DNA of 64,000 nt from DAISJI01 sp964559835 (GTDB taxonomy: Bacteria; Acidobacteriota; Terriglobia; Terriglobales; Acidobacteriaceae). This document shows, one piece after another, positions 36,824-45,387 of this stretch; position 1 is the first letter of the stretch, and every line of letters starts with the position of its first letter. A program made the position numbers and the translations under genes. The stretch spans positions 84,717 to 148,716 of the forward strand of contig CAZLJE010000010.1 of assembly GCA_964559835.1 (NCBI GenBank). The letters run 5' to 3'. The notes below the pieces were generated by a model. The model had not been told where the DNA came from and did no database searches. It was given only the letters and a program-made list of their open reading frames with translations.

Positions 36824-38203
36824 ATGATTCGGCGGCTCGCGATCATTGGTTTCGCGTTCGTCGTAATTGCGTTAGCGTTACTCGCTGACTCGCACAAGAA
36901 GTCCGGAGCGTTTTTGGTCAGCGCAGAGGACAATTCTCAGCAACTCATCGATCAAGGTCGGCAAACCTTCCGGTTCGACAGCTACGGCGACCAGGCATTT
37001 TGGACCGGGCAGTTGCACATCGAGCAGGTCGTCAATAACCTGCCGCCCGCGACAGCTATAAGCCTGGGCCTGAAGGTGGACTCTGATGCCCTCACTTCTT
37101 CCCAACTGGAAGCGCTAAAACACGGCAAGATCAACCTCAACGATCCGGCTGTGACGCGGCAGCTGATAAAACAAAATGCCGTGCTCGGCGTAGTCGGGGT
37201 TTTCAATGGCGGAAACACCCTCCAGGCGGTAGGTTTCACGTGCGCATTGTGTCACTCGACGGTCGATAATTCTGTTGCGCCAAGTGTTGGCAGGCGCATA
37301 GACGGCCTTGCTAACCGTGACCTGAATGTCGGCGCCATCGTGGCATCGGCGCCGAATCTGCAGCCGGTTGTCAATCTATTGCGGCTGGCGCCCGCCGATT
37401 CCACCATCACCCTCGACCAAGTGCGCCAGGTTCTCAACAGTTGGGGGCCAGGAAAGTTCGACGCGGAGCTTTTCCTCGATGGAAAGGCCTTCAATGCGCA
37501 GCAGGTCACAAACAACGTCGTTACCGGTACGAATGTTTCCGGTGCAACCCTTATTCCCAACGCCCGCGGACTCTCCGGACACAACCTGCATACGTGGACT
37601 GGCGGCTGGGGTACGGTTACGTACTGGAACGCTTTCGTAGCCGTCAACGAACTTCATGGCATCGGCACATTCTTTGACGCACGGTTCGACGACGCGACCC
37701 AATTCCCGATCGCCGCTGCCGCCAAGCTGGGGCATGTATCCGTGGACAATCCTGACGACGACCAGGTCACCGGTAAGTTGGCGGCCCTGCATTTCTACCA
37801 ACTGGCGCTGCCGCCGTTGCACCCGCGGCCAGGTGTCGACTTCGATCCTGATGCTGCAGAACGGGGCGATGCTTTGTTCAGCGGTAAGGCGAACTGCAAC
37901 AGCTGTCATCGCGAACCACTCTGGACAGAGCCGGGCTGGAACCAGCACACCGCGGGCGAAATGAAGATTGACAGCTTCGAGGCGGACCGCGCACCCGGTC
38001 ATGCGTACAGGACGATGAATCTGGCAGGCCTGTTCATCCGCGAACGCGGCCTATTCATGTCTTCCCAGAATAAAGGCCGTTTCTATCACGACGGCCGCTT
38101 CCAAACGCTGCTGGACGCGGTCAACAGCTATAACGATCGCTTCAATCTCGACCTTACAGACCAGGAAAAGCACGATTTGGTGGAGTATCTGAAGTCCCTC
38201 TAA
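36824..38203 (+). CDS. Dihaem cytochrome c, exported
   Basis: A 459-residue protein with AGGAGG before the ATG. An N-terminal hydrophobic segment (LAIIGFAFVVIALALLA) acts as signal or anchor. Two haem c motifs are present: CALCH near residue 143 and CNSCH near 362. The C-terminal region with YHDGRFQTLLDAVNSYN and LVEYLKSL resembles the end of c-type cytochrome/peroxidase-related proteins (the DGR...L...V..Y pattern), but the family is not exact. The next gene follows after 66 bases with its own ribosome site, so the pair is likely an operon. Electron donor/acceptor role in the periplasm; substrate unknown. Confidence 0.85.
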   Translation: MIRRLAIIGFAFVVIALALLADSHKKSGAFLVSAEDNSQQLIDQGRQTFRFDSYGDQAFWTGQLHIEQVVNNLPPATAISLGLKVDSDALTSSQLEALKHGKINLNDPAVTRQLIKQNAVLGVVGVFNGGNTLQAVGFTCALCHSTVDNSVAPSVGRRIDGLANRDLNVGAIVASAPNLQPVVNLLRLAPADSTITLDQVRQVLNSWGPGKFDAELFLDGKAFNAQQVTNNVVTGTNVSGATLIPNARGLSGHNLHTWTGGWGTVTYWNAFVAVNELHGIGTFFDARFDDATQFPIAAAAKLGHVSVDNPDDDQVTGKLAALHFYQLALPPLHPRPGVDFDPDAAERGDALFSGKANCNSCHREPLWTEPGWNQHTAGEMKIDSFEADRAPGHAYRTMNLAGLFIRERGLFMSSQNKGRFYHDGRFQTLLDAVNSYNDRFNLDLTDQEKHDLVEYLKSL

Positions 38204-38269
38204 CCGTGACGGAAACGTCATCGATCAGCCGCGGCTCACTGTTCCCGGCGCGCAGTAAGGAGAAGTAGC

Positions 38270-39208
38270 ATGCATCGATTCAAGGCAGCCATGATTGCCG
38301 GTGTGGTAATCGTGATCGCACTAAGCGGGTGCGCTCTGGCCCAAAGCTCCAACCTCATGCCGAATCAGACCAATGGCTTCGGCAACAATCGTCTTATCAC
38401 TCTCACGTACACACAGAATTTCGATTGTGTGGACCAACCCACGTTGGACCTGGATTTCAACGGTACTCTAGCCCAATCCGACCCCAATGAAATGCAAACT
38501 CCGATCTGTCAGCCGATCACCGAACCCACGCAGGACCCCACCGGCGGCGACATCAAGCACACCGCCCACCTTTACGTGCTGATACCGATGTTTTCCGTCG
38601 ACCACGACACCAATCCAAATGACGCCATGGCTTGTCCGAATGGCGGCAGGCCGGGCGAACTTTGTGGTCCCACGTTGGGAGCTGCCCTGATCAAATTGTT
38701 CGGGTTTATTCCCGAAGCTTGGAAAACAAAAGTGAATTCGGCGATCACTACGCAGTGTCCCGATCCGGGCAATCCGGTTCCTGGGACATGCACAATGCAC
38801 GCCTCTTCGGTCGACCTTTCAAAAACGCTTCAAGCGCTGGGCAAGACCGGAGCGCCGACCGCGCCCGTGTTTGTACCGACGCCGAATCATAGCCACGTGG
38901 TCGATAACAGCCGTGTCAATACGGGCGAGATCTGGTGGGAGGTTCGCCCGGTGCTCGTCATGAGTCAGAGCGACTGGCCGGCTGCAGACGGCAGCAGCGG
39001 CATCACTTCCGCTAGCAAAATGGATGACGCGGAAGCCGCAGGCCGCGCGATTGAAGTCGGCTCGAACTTCTTCCTGTTCTTTAAATCACGGCTCAGCTCG
39101 CCCGGGGGTATGGCAGCGACTCACTCGCATGTCCTGAAGGACACGAAGTCAACTTCAAAATCAGCAACGGCCATACCGACCCAAAGCTCGCTGGGCAAAT
39201 TCAAGTAA
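38270..39208 (+). CDS. Probable lipoprotein of unknown function
   Basis: A 312-residue protein with AAGGAG upstream of the ATG. The N-terminus contains a plausible lipobox, LSGC, within VIALSGCALAQ; cleavage after LAQ by the general signal peptidase is the alternative. The mature protein has paired cysteines (QNFDCVDQP, TPICQP, CPNGG...LCGP, TQCPDPG...GTC) suggesting disulfides, and Trp-rich IWWEVRPVLV. I recognise no family. Its position after the dihaem cytochrome suggests a partner function on the same membrane. Confidence 0.7.
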   Translation: MHRFKAAMIAGVVIVIALSGCALAQSSNLMPNQTNGFGNNRLITLTYTQNFDCVDQPTLDLDFNGTLAQSDPNEMQTPICQPITEPTQDPTGGDIKHTAHLYVLIPMFSVDHDTNPNDAMACPNGGRPGELCGPTLGAALIKLFGFIPEAWKTKVNSAITTQCPDPGNPVPGTCTMHASSVDLSKTLQALGKTGAPTAPVFVPTPNHSHVVDNSRVNTGEIWWEVRPVLVMSQSDWPAADGSSGITSASKMDDAEAAGRAIEVGSNFFLFFKSRLSSPGGMAATHSHVLKDTKSTSKSATAIPTQSSLGKFK

Positions 39209-39856
39209 GTTCGGCAGCCATCCACGTTCAGGCGGGGAAGTCACCGAAGAACGCCCGCGACCTCTCCGCCGTTGTGGAGTGCTGGCCACGTCCCGCGAGG
39301 ACATGCGAGTACACGGCGCAACGATCGTCCGCGAGCGGGAGCGTATTGCCGCGTAAGCGGCTACCCGTGCTGGTCGGTCATTTTGTCCAAGCCGAAAGCG
39401 CTTAGGCACAGCCCGATGTCGCGCAGTGCGATCTCGAAATACTGCCCCGTCAACACCAGGTTGGTCGAGATCAGCAACAGCCAAACGGCTCGCGATGTAG
39501 GCACCTAATGATCACTGCTACGTGCGACCCTCGAACGCCGAGTTGCCAATGCGGGCGTTGGATGCCGATCTGCGAAACCGGAGTTTACAGACGACGCTCT
39601 TCCGAGTTTGCCACGTTCTGCCCCAACCGCAATCATCGCTAATTCGCCTTCCCTTCGTCACGCGCGAGTGGCGCATCTGCGCCTACGCGTCCATCAGGAA
39701 CACGGCAGCCAACTTTTTGTCCAGACCACGCAACTAAGAGGCCGGAATTCACAGTTTCCCCTCGGAACTGAAGTCGGGAATTCCGCTTCCAGTCAGTTAG
39801 CCCGGTTCTCCGGCTTCAAGAGATTGCTCTCCAAAATCTCAAGGATGGAGGCAAAA
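39209..39856. other. Intergenic region of about 650 bases with one small minus-strand remnant
   Basis: Apart from the short membrane-protein-like frame at 39361-39504, I see no coding pattern. It precedes the DUF4136 gene and must include its promoter. Confidence 0.4.
39361..39504 (-). pseudogene. Membrane-protein C-terminal fragment (unidentified)
   Basis: A 47-codon frame reads VWLLLISTNLVLTGQYFEIA then LRDIGLCLSAFGLDKM before TAG. It is strongly hydrophobic, like the last helices of DoxX-type or similar small membrane proteins. A stop codon directly precedes the first GTG, so the rest of the gene is missing or frameshifted. Confidence 0.3.
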
Positions 39857-40402
39857 ATGAGATCTCAAAGACTCGCATTCGTTTTGACGGGAACCATGTT
39901 TCTGTTCGCAGCGGTTTTGTCGGCACAGCAGGTAAAGACTGACTACGACCACAATGCGAATTTCGCACAGTACAAGACCTTCTCATGGGAGCAGGTCAAG
40001 ACGAGAGACCCCCTGGACGTTGATCGAATCAAGAGTGCGGTCAATGCTGCATTGACATCAAAAGACTTGAAGCAGGTACCTTCGGGCGGCGATCTGTCGA
40101 TCATGGCGATGCAGGTTGCACGCGAACACGAGACTTTGGACACGTTCTACAACGGATTCGGAGGAGGCTGGGGCTGGAGGGGCTTTGGCGGCTTCGGAGA
40201 ATCAACCACCACGCCGGAGGTCTACAGGGTAGGCACGTTGGTCGTCGATCTATTCGACACCAAGACGAAGAAGCTCCTCTGGAGAGGCAGCGCGAGCGAC
40301 ACACTCTCCACTAAATCCGAAAAGAACATCAAGAACCTGGACAAAGGCGTGGACAAAATGTTCAAGGATTTTCCGCCGGGTTCTAAGAAGTCAGGACTGT
40401 AG
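39857..40402 (+). CDS. DUF4136-domain exported protein
   Basis: A 181-residue protein. The ATG at 39857 is preferred over that at 39845 because GGAGG (39847-39851) sits five bases upstream. The signal peptide (FVLTGTMFLFAAVLSAQQ) is followed by the DUF4136 core: VKTDYDHNANFAQYKTFSWE, TLVVDLFDTKTKKLLWRG and an end with KSEKNIKNLDKGVDKMFKDF. A Gly-Trp-rich loop (GFGGGWGWRGFGGFG) interrupts the middle. Family members are envelope proteins, often lipoproteins; here no lipobox is present. Function unknown. Confidence 0.88.
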   Translation: MRSQRLAFVLTGTMFLFAAVLSAQQVKTDYDHNANFAQYKTFSWEQVKTRDPLDVDRIKSAVNAALTSKDLKQVPSGGDLSIMAMQVAREHETLDTFYNGFGGGWGWRGFGGFGESTTTPEVYRVGTLVVDLFDTKTKKLLWRGSASDTLSTKSEKNIKNLDKGVDKMFKDFPPGSKKSGL

Positions 40403-40563
40403 TCCAGTCGCATGATGAAATACCCGCGCCCAAGCCCAGCGCGGAGGTGTGCCGGAGACGGGACATACCACTCGTGCCCGAGTCTCATTATGTCTTGCAC
40501 CAGAATCGGGCATTGAAACTGCGGCAGATTTTGTTCAGGATTGCGGAAACAGGGGTACCGATC

Positions 40564-40782
40564 ATGGATGGCAAGCCTATCGACATTCGAGCCGCAATGA
40601 CCACGCGAAACGCGATCCTGACCTATCTTCGGGGCGAAGAGGACCTTGTGTCCGTGCTCGGAATGATTGAAGCTGTGGGCAACAGGGAAGCGGCCCAGCA
40701 CTTCGTACGTGATCTCGACGGCTACGGTGACCCGCAGCGGCGCGAAAGCCTTCGCCGCCGTCTCGAAGCCGACGCGGCGTGA
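40564..40782 (+). CDS. Small hypothetical protein
   Basis: 72 residues from the ATG at 40564 (MDGKPIDIRAAMTTRNAI). It is helical and charged (QHFVRDLDGYGDPQRRESLR), without signal peptide. The frame is open to 40447. No Shine-Dalgarno sequence is obvious and no family is recognised, but codon use is like that of neighbouring genes. Confidence 0.45.
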   Translation: MDGKPIDIRAAMTTRNAILTYLRGEEDLVSVLGMIEAVGNREAAQHFVRDLDGYGDPQRRESLRRRLEADAA

Positions 40783-40877
40783 CTCCGAATTTTCGTCCAG
40801 GTAAGGTGTAACTGCCGCGGTTCCGTAGTGACCGATGCCGTTACTCGTGTCGGCGCGACTACTGGCGGCAGAATACC

Positions 40878-41006
40878 TTGTGGGTATCGAAAGAGGCCGT
40901 TGCGGCGCTCTCCGACATCGCCGGCTTCGGCATGCTCGAACAGCAGGTCGACAGCCATGGCGTCTTCGAATGGACGCTGCCCGCCGAGAAAGCTGCCGTT
41001 AACTAA
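40878..41006 (+). CDS. Very small ORF or gene fragment
   Basis: A 42-codon frame from TTG reads WVSKEAVAALSDIAGFGMLE then QQVDSHGVFEWTLPAEKAA, with a third-position GC bias typical of real genes. The frame is open about 25 codons further upstream without ATG/GTG. It may be the 3' end of a decayed gene. Not recognised. Confidence 0.3.
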   Translation: MWVSKEAVAALSDIAGFGMLEQQVDSHGVFEWTLPAEKAAVN

Positions 41007-41054
41007 AATAAAGATACGGGTGCCCCACCCTGACTGTTTTTGAATGGGCGGCGA

Positions 41055-41249
41055 TTACCGCGACCGGTAATTCTGCTTCCGCACTCGTCGAGACTGGCTG
41101 CGCCGTGCTCGCAATGAAGGAGAGGGAAGCGGAGGACGCACTTCGCGCGCCACCGGTTCGTCTTCCGGGGCCTCACCCTCGTCGCTATGCCGGCGCCAGT
41201 CGTCGTGCCCGTCAAGGCAAGTGCAATGGCGATGGTGCTGGTCGTCCAT
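41055..41249 (-). CDS. Doubtful 64-residue hypothetical protein
   Basis: An open frame starting MDDQHHRHCTCLDGHDDW, rich in His, Asp and Arg, with no ribosome site and no recognised relatives. It is listed only because the 309-base gap after 41006 holds nothing else apart from one arm (GTGCCCCACCCT, 41022-41033) of the CCCACCCT hairpin family. Confidence 0.2.
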   Translation of the reverse strand: MDDQHHRHCTCLDGHDDWRRHSDEGEAPEDEPVAREVRPPLPSPSLRARRSQSRRVRKQNYRSR

Positions 41250-41315
41250 GATTTCGGCTAGAGTAGCGCCCCTGCACCCGGTGTCAAGTTATTAATGTGC
41301 TACACCCCTTGGTGG

Positions 41316-42713
41316 TTACCAGGAACCCTGCTTTCGTCCCCACCACCAGATGAGCCCAACCGTCGCCGTGTTCTGCTGGGTGCTCAAGACGCCCTGCACA
41401 TCCGTCAGGAACGATGGGCGATTCGAAAAATCGCGCCGCCACTCGTAGCGCATCAGGAATCCGTCTGCGAACTTGTAATCGAACGTGACAGTGTTCTCCT
41501 TCAGCGCCTGTGTCAGGCCGCTGAATAGACCGCCCCGGTCCGACATGTACTCCGCGCGTGTCGCCAGCGCTACCTTCGGCGTTACTTGGTACCTGAGGTA
41601 GGCCGCGCCACCATCCACGTGCGCTGCCGCCGACGATCCATTCGGCCCCGTGTTCCTCCACAGACGCTGTATGAAGTAATCGCCCTCCAGCGCGACCGTC
41701 AGCTTCGGCGTCGCTTGCCAGTTCACGTAGCTGTCGAAAATATGTGTCCGCCCATCGGGCGCCGGACGGATCGCCGCGAAACTCAGTCCCGGCTGCACTG
41801 GTATCGGGCTCGTCGGCGGTACCACCTGAGCATCAGGATGCTCTTGCCCGAGGTAGTAATTAAATGTCCACGTAATCGTCTTGCGCGGCGTGGCGGTGAA
41901 TCCGAACAACTGGTCCTTAAACCCGTTCAGGTCCTCCACCTGATTCGTCCCGTTGACCACCCAGTAGTTGATCGTGAACTTGTTCGTTACCGGGATGGCC
42001 GCCCGGATTCCCATGTGGTAGAAAGGTAGAAAGTCGAACCAATACGCCCGCGAATAATTCATCTGGTCTTTTGTGTAGTTCCCCTCGATACCTAACGAAC
42101 TCGCCCACTTGCCGAAGTCGACATTCACCCCTTTGCCGATCGGAATTACATAAGTGCCATACGCTTGGAAGATGTTGCGGTAGATCTGTGGTCTCGGCTC
42201 GTTTGCCGGATTGCCCTGCAACGTGTCTGTCGCCAGCCCGAACTGCAAGTCCAGTCGTCCTCCCCAACGTCTGCCTGCCGCGACATCAGGTGCCCTTTCG
42301 AATATGACGTCTGCCTGGTTCAAGCTGAGATTGTTGCTCAGCACGTCGTACGCCCGCAGTAAGTTCACGCGTCCCACCGGTGCGTTGAAGTTGTAGGCGT
42401 AAAAACCATCGAGGTTCACGTTGATTGTCGTTCCGCGCAGGAAATCGAGAACACCCTTGTCCACTTCGGCATCCTTCTGGGCCTCCGCCACCAGCGCCGT
42501 CGTCGTCGGCGTGGCTTGCGCCGGAATCTCCGGCTGCGCTGCAGTTTGTGGCGCCGCCTGCCGCCCGGCTTGCATCTCGCGGATCATGGCCTTCAATTCC
42601 GCAACTTCCGTCTCCAGCGATTGCACCCTTTGCGACAGACCTGCCTGCGCGGGTGTTGATTGCTGTTGCGATTGCATCGGCAAAGCGCAGAGGAATGCCG
42701 ATAACACAGCCAT
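41316..42713 (-). CDS. Outer-membrane porin-like beta-barrel next to kdp genes
   Basis: 465 residues from the ATG at 42713, which begins a signal peptide (MAVLSAFLCALPMQSQ). A coiled-coil segment follows (RVQSLETEVAELKAMIREMQ), as in trimeric or S-layer-homology porins, then a barrel rich in aromatic girdles (FYAYNFNAP, YWFDFLPFYHMG, NTATVGLIWWWG). Acidobacterial kdp operons often carry such a porin after kdpC, and here kdpC lies 170 bases upstream on the same strand. The frame is open upstream to a GTG at 42857, but that stretch overlaps an SD-preceded leader frame and is not signal-like. Confidence 0.8.
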   Translation of the reverse strand: MAVLSAFLCALPMQSQQQSTPAQAGLSQRVQSLETEVAELKAMIREMQAGRQAAPQTAAQPEIPAQATPTTTALVAEAQKDAEVDKGVLDFLRGTTINVNLDGFYAYNFNAPVGRVNLLRAYDVLSNNLSLNQADVIFERAPDVAAGRRWGGRLDLQFGLATDTLQGNPANEPRPQIYRNIFQAYGTYVIPIGKGVNVDFGKWASSLGIEGNYTKDQMNYSRAYWFDFLPFYHMGIRAAIPVTNKFTINYWVVNGTNQVEDLNGFKDQLFGFTATPRKTITWTFNYYLGQEHPDAQVVPPTSPIPVQPGLSFAAIRPAPDGRTHIFDSYVNWQATPKLTVALEGDYFIQRLWRNTGPNGSSAAAHVDGGAAYLRYQVTPKVALATRAEYMSDRGGLFSGLTQALKENTVTFDYKFADGFLMRYEWRRDFSNRPSFLTDVQGVLSTQQNTATVGLIWWWGRKQGSW

Positions 42714-42778
42714 CACCGGAATGTAGCGAGGAAGCAGTTCTTCGACGGGCGGGTTGAATGCAACTTGCGTCGGACCAT
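42713..42778 (-). CDS. Putative leader peptide overlapping the porin start
   Basis: A 21-codon frame starts at an ATG five bases after AAGGAG, the only good ribosome site in the region. It reads MVRRKLHSTRPSKNCFLATF R and ends in TGA, which overlaps the porin ATG as TGATG. Either translation is coupled, or a one-base indel has separated a longer signal-peptide start from the porin. Confidence 0.4.
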   Translation of the reverse strand: MVRRKLHSTRPSKNCFLATFR

Positions 42779-42883
42779 GACGACTCCTTGCTCTTTTGTG
42801 AATCGAGGCGATTTGGCAGTCAGGGCCGTACCAATACTTTGAATTTGTCGCCACCAAGCGGCTTTAGCCGCTGGTCTCCATCT

Positions 42884-43471
42884 TTACCGCGCCGCTGTTT
42901 TGGTCAGCGGCTTTTGCGCATCCAGCTCCAGATTCAACTCCAGCACATTCACCCGAGGCTCTCCCAATGCCCCAAGCTGCCTGCCCTCGATGTGCGCATT
43001 GACCATACGCCGCAGTTCATCCTCGCTGATGCCGCGCTCCCGCGCCACCCTGGGCACCTGGAACAGCGCCGCCGCCGGCGTGATGTTCGGGTCTAGCCCC
43101 GAGGCCGACGTCGTCACCATGTCTACTGGAACCGGCGCGCTTGGATTCTCCGTCTGAAGCTTTGCGGTGTCCTGCTTCACGCGATCGATCAGCGTGTGGT
43201 TGGTCGGTCCGAGGTTGGTCCCTCCCGAGTTCGCCGCGTCATACCCTGTCCCGGCAGCCGATGGACGCGAATGAAAATGTCCCGGCCCAGTAAACGCTTG
43301 CCCGATGATCCGCGACCCGATCACCTTCCCATCGCGCGAGATCAGTTGCCCGTTCGCTTTATCGTGGAACAGCAGCTGCGAGATCCCGGTCATCGCCAGC
43401 GGGTAAACAAGTCCCAGAAGGATCGTCGTAACGACAGTCATGTAGATTGCAATCTTGAAATTCTGCTTCAT
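42884..43471 (-). CDS. kdpC: KdpC, potassium-transporting ATPase subunit C
   Basis: 195 residues, full length for the family. One N-terminal membrane helix (IAIYMTVVTTILLGLVYPLA) is followed by the signatures SRIIGQAFTGPGHFHSRPSA, the N-x-G-x-T-N-L-G-P segment (SGGTNLGPTNHTL) and VTTSASGLDPNITPAAALFQ then VPRVA. KdpC stabilises the KdpFABC K+ pump. Its ATG overlaps the stop of the kdpB remnant (ATGA at 43468-43471). The rest of the pump (kdpA, most of kdpB) is missing upstream, so the pump cannot be assembled from this locus. Confidence 0.95.
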   Translation of the reverse strand: MKQNFKIAIYMTVVTTILLGLVYPLAMTGISQLLFHDKANGQLISRDGKVIGSRIIGQAFTGPGHFHSRPSAAGTGYDAANSGGTNLGPTNHTLIDRVKQDTAKLQTENPSAPVPVDMVTTSASGLDPNITPAAALFQVPRVARERGISEDELRRMVNAHIEGRQLGALGEPRVNVLELNLELDAQKPLTKTAAR

Positions 43472-43743
43472 GCCAGCCTCATAGCCGTGATCAGCATGTC
43501 GATCAGCTTGATTCCGATAAACGGCACAATGATCCCGCCAAAGCCGTAGACGAACAGGTTCCGCCGCAGCAGCGCCGCCGCGCTCATCGCCCGGTACTTG
43601 ATCCCCCGCAGCGCCAGCGGGATCAGCGCGATGATCACCAGCGCGTTGAAGATCACCGCCGCCAGCACCGCCGACTGCGGCGTCTTCAGGTGCATGATGT
43701 TCAGCGCGTTCAGCACCGGGAACGTTGCGGCGAACATCGCCGG
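43468..43743 (-). pseudogene. kdpB: KdpB C-terminal fragment
   Basis: The frame reads PAMFAATFPVLNALNIMHL and continues through SAVLAAVIFNALVIIALIPL to the normal KdpB C-terminus (IGIKLIDMLITAMRLA). About 90 of roughly 680 residues remain. Homology stops at about 43743, where the sequence switches to a histidine kinase tail on the opposite strand. The ATG at 43737 is an internal Met, not a real start. Confidence 0.85.
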
Positions 43744-43859
43744 GAGGCATGGGCCTGCCCATCGCGCGCGCCATCATCGAGGCCCACGGCGGCCACATCG
43801 ACCTCCGCAGCCAACTCGGCCGCGGCTCGGTCTTCTCCTTCACCCTCCCCATCGGCTGA
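43743..43859 (+). pseudogene. Histidine kinase C-terminal fragment (probably kdpD)
   Basis: On the plus strand the frame reads GGMGLPIARAIIEAHGGHID then LRSQLGRGSVFSFTLPIG and TGA (43857-43859). This is the G2 box to the end of a HATPase_c domain. Nothing of the kinase remains before the G2 box; the sequence directly upstream is kdpB in the opposite direction. Because it meets kdpB, kdpD is the most likely origin, but any sensor kinase could end this way. Confidence 0.7.
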
Positions 43860-43932
43860 CGTTCTCCTCTCGATTGTCATCCTGAGGAGCGGCGCTGTTT
43901 CGCCGCGACGAGGGATCTATGCTTTTGCCTTT

Positions 43933-43986
43933 CCGCGCCCCGCGCCCCGCGCCCCGCGCCCCGCGTCCCGCGCCCCGCGCCCCGCA
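43933..43986. repeat. GCGCCCC heptamer tandem repeat
   Basis: About seven consecutive copies of the word GCGCCCC (one variant with T) lie between the broken kdp region and the sensor kinase gene. Only one orientation is present here; the reverse-complement word appears at 61575-61640. Confidence 0.85.
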
Positions 43987-44079
43987 TTCATCCCTCACCC
44001 CTCCCTGTGACCTGCATCACTGACCCGAGTGCTCTCACCGTCACACCCTTATTGCGGCGGACGTGTGTGCCGCCCCGTC

Positions 44080-45387
44080 ATGACCAGTGGCAACCGCGAG
44101 CAACGATGGTTCTGGGGCACGCTGGTCCTGTCCAGCATCAGCATCATCGCCGTTGTCTTCGCCTTCTGGGAACTCGTCGAAAACCACTATTTCCGCGACC
44201 TCAATTACGTCACTCTCCACTATCTCTACATCAGCCGCGGCGTCGCATCTTCATTGTTGCTCGCCGCTTGGGCCGCGTGGCTCGTGCTTCGCCAGCGCCG
44301 CCGAGCGGAGGCCGAACTCCGCCGCTCCCACGCCCGTTATCACGGACTCCTGGAAGCTTCGCCCGGCGCCGTGGTTTTGTTCGATCGCGGGCTTCGCGTC
44401 GCCGAATGGAACGCCGCCGCGGAGCGCCTCTACGGCTTCGATCGCGCTCAGGTTGTCACTAATAGGCTGCCGACCGTTCCCGAGGATCGCCAATCGGAAC
44501 TTGAGTCCCTGATCCAGCGCATTGACACCGGCGAATCCATCTTCGACTGCGAAACGCAACGCTGTGATCGCTTCGGCCGCCGTATCGATGTCCAACTTAG
44601 CCTCCAGCCCTACCACGAACGCCATCAGCGCTACTACCTTGAGGTCACGTCCGACATTTCCGAGCGCGTCCGCATGCGCGAGATGCTGCTCGAAGTCGAA
44701 AAGCTCACCAGCATGGGCAAGATGGCCGCCGGCACCGCGCATCACCTCAACACCCCTATGGCCTCGCTGCTCCTCCGCGTGCAGATGATGCGCGAGCGCG
44801 CCGGCAACGACGGCTTCGCCTCCGACCTGCAACAACTCGAAACCACGATCGGCTTTTGCCAGCAATTCATCCGCCGGCTGCTCGACTTTTCGCGCCGTCC
44901 CGCTCTCCAGAAAGAACCGCAACCGATCGTTCCGCTCATCGAGGCTGTTCTCGGATTCATGGGCCCGTCGTTTGCCTCGCGCCAGGCGCAGGTCACGACC
45001 GATTTCTCCGGTGCCGACGCGCAGGTTCTCGCCGAGAGCAATCAGATCGAGACGCTATTGATCATCCTCCTCAGCAATTCGCTCGACGCCATTCAATCCG
45101 GCGGCAAGATCCACGTCCGCTGCGCATCAGACGAACGCGAATTCCGCATCGAGATCTCCGACAACGGCTGCGGGATCAGTGACGCCGACCGCGAGCGCAT
45201 TTTCGAGCCGTTTTTCACCACCAAACCTCCTGGCAAGGGGACCGGATTAGGCCTGGCGATCGCCCGTAACATCGTCAGCGACCACACCGGCCAGCTTTAT
45301 CTCCGCAGTACTCCCGGCGAGGGCACGACGGCCGAGATCCTGTTGCCCATCGCGGCGCCCGCCCGTGTCGAGGAGGTCGCGCCGTGA
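44080..45387 (+). CDS. PAS-containing sensor histidine kinase (NtrB-like)
   Basis: 435 residues from the ATG at 44080 (MTSGNREQRWFW); the frame is open 17 codons further. Two membrane helices (about 12-32 and 52-72) flank a short periplasmic loop. A PAS domain (about 90-205, YHGLLEASPGAVVLFDRGLR) precedes the HisKA box (MGKMAAGTAHHLNTPMASLL, with the phosphoaccepting His) and HATPase_c with N box (LLSNSLDAI), G1 (DNGCGI) and G2 (GKGTGLGLAI). The stop overlaps the next start (GTGA), pairing it with the sigma-54 activator. Input probably relates to redox or respiration, judged from the cytochrome genes downstream. Confidence 0.92.
   Translation: MTSGNREQRWFWGTLVLSSISIIAVVFAFWELVENHYFRDLNYVTLHYLYISRGVASSLLLAAWAAWLVLRQRRRAEAELRRSHARYHGLLEASPGAVVLFDRGLRVAEWNAAAERLYGFDRAQVVTNRLPTVPEDRQSELESLIQRIDTGESIFDCETQRCDRFGRRIDVQLSLQPYHERHQRYYLEVTSDISERVRMREMLLEVEKLTSMGKMAAGTAHHLNTPMASLLLRVQMMRERAGNDGFASDLQQLETTIGFCQQFIRRLLDFSRRPALQKEPQPIVPLIEAVLGFMGPSFASRQAQVTTDFSGADAQVLAESNQIETLLIILLSNSLDAIQSGGKIHVRCASDEREFRIEISDNGCGISDADRERIFEPFFTTKPPGKGTGLGLAIARNIVSDHTGQLYLRSTPGEGTTAEILLPIAAPARVEEVAP

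Noticed and set aside
42714..42857. Upstream extension of the porin from GTG 42857
   Set aside because: The extra 48 residues are not signal-like and precede the real hydrophobic core; no ribosome site is present for that GTG.
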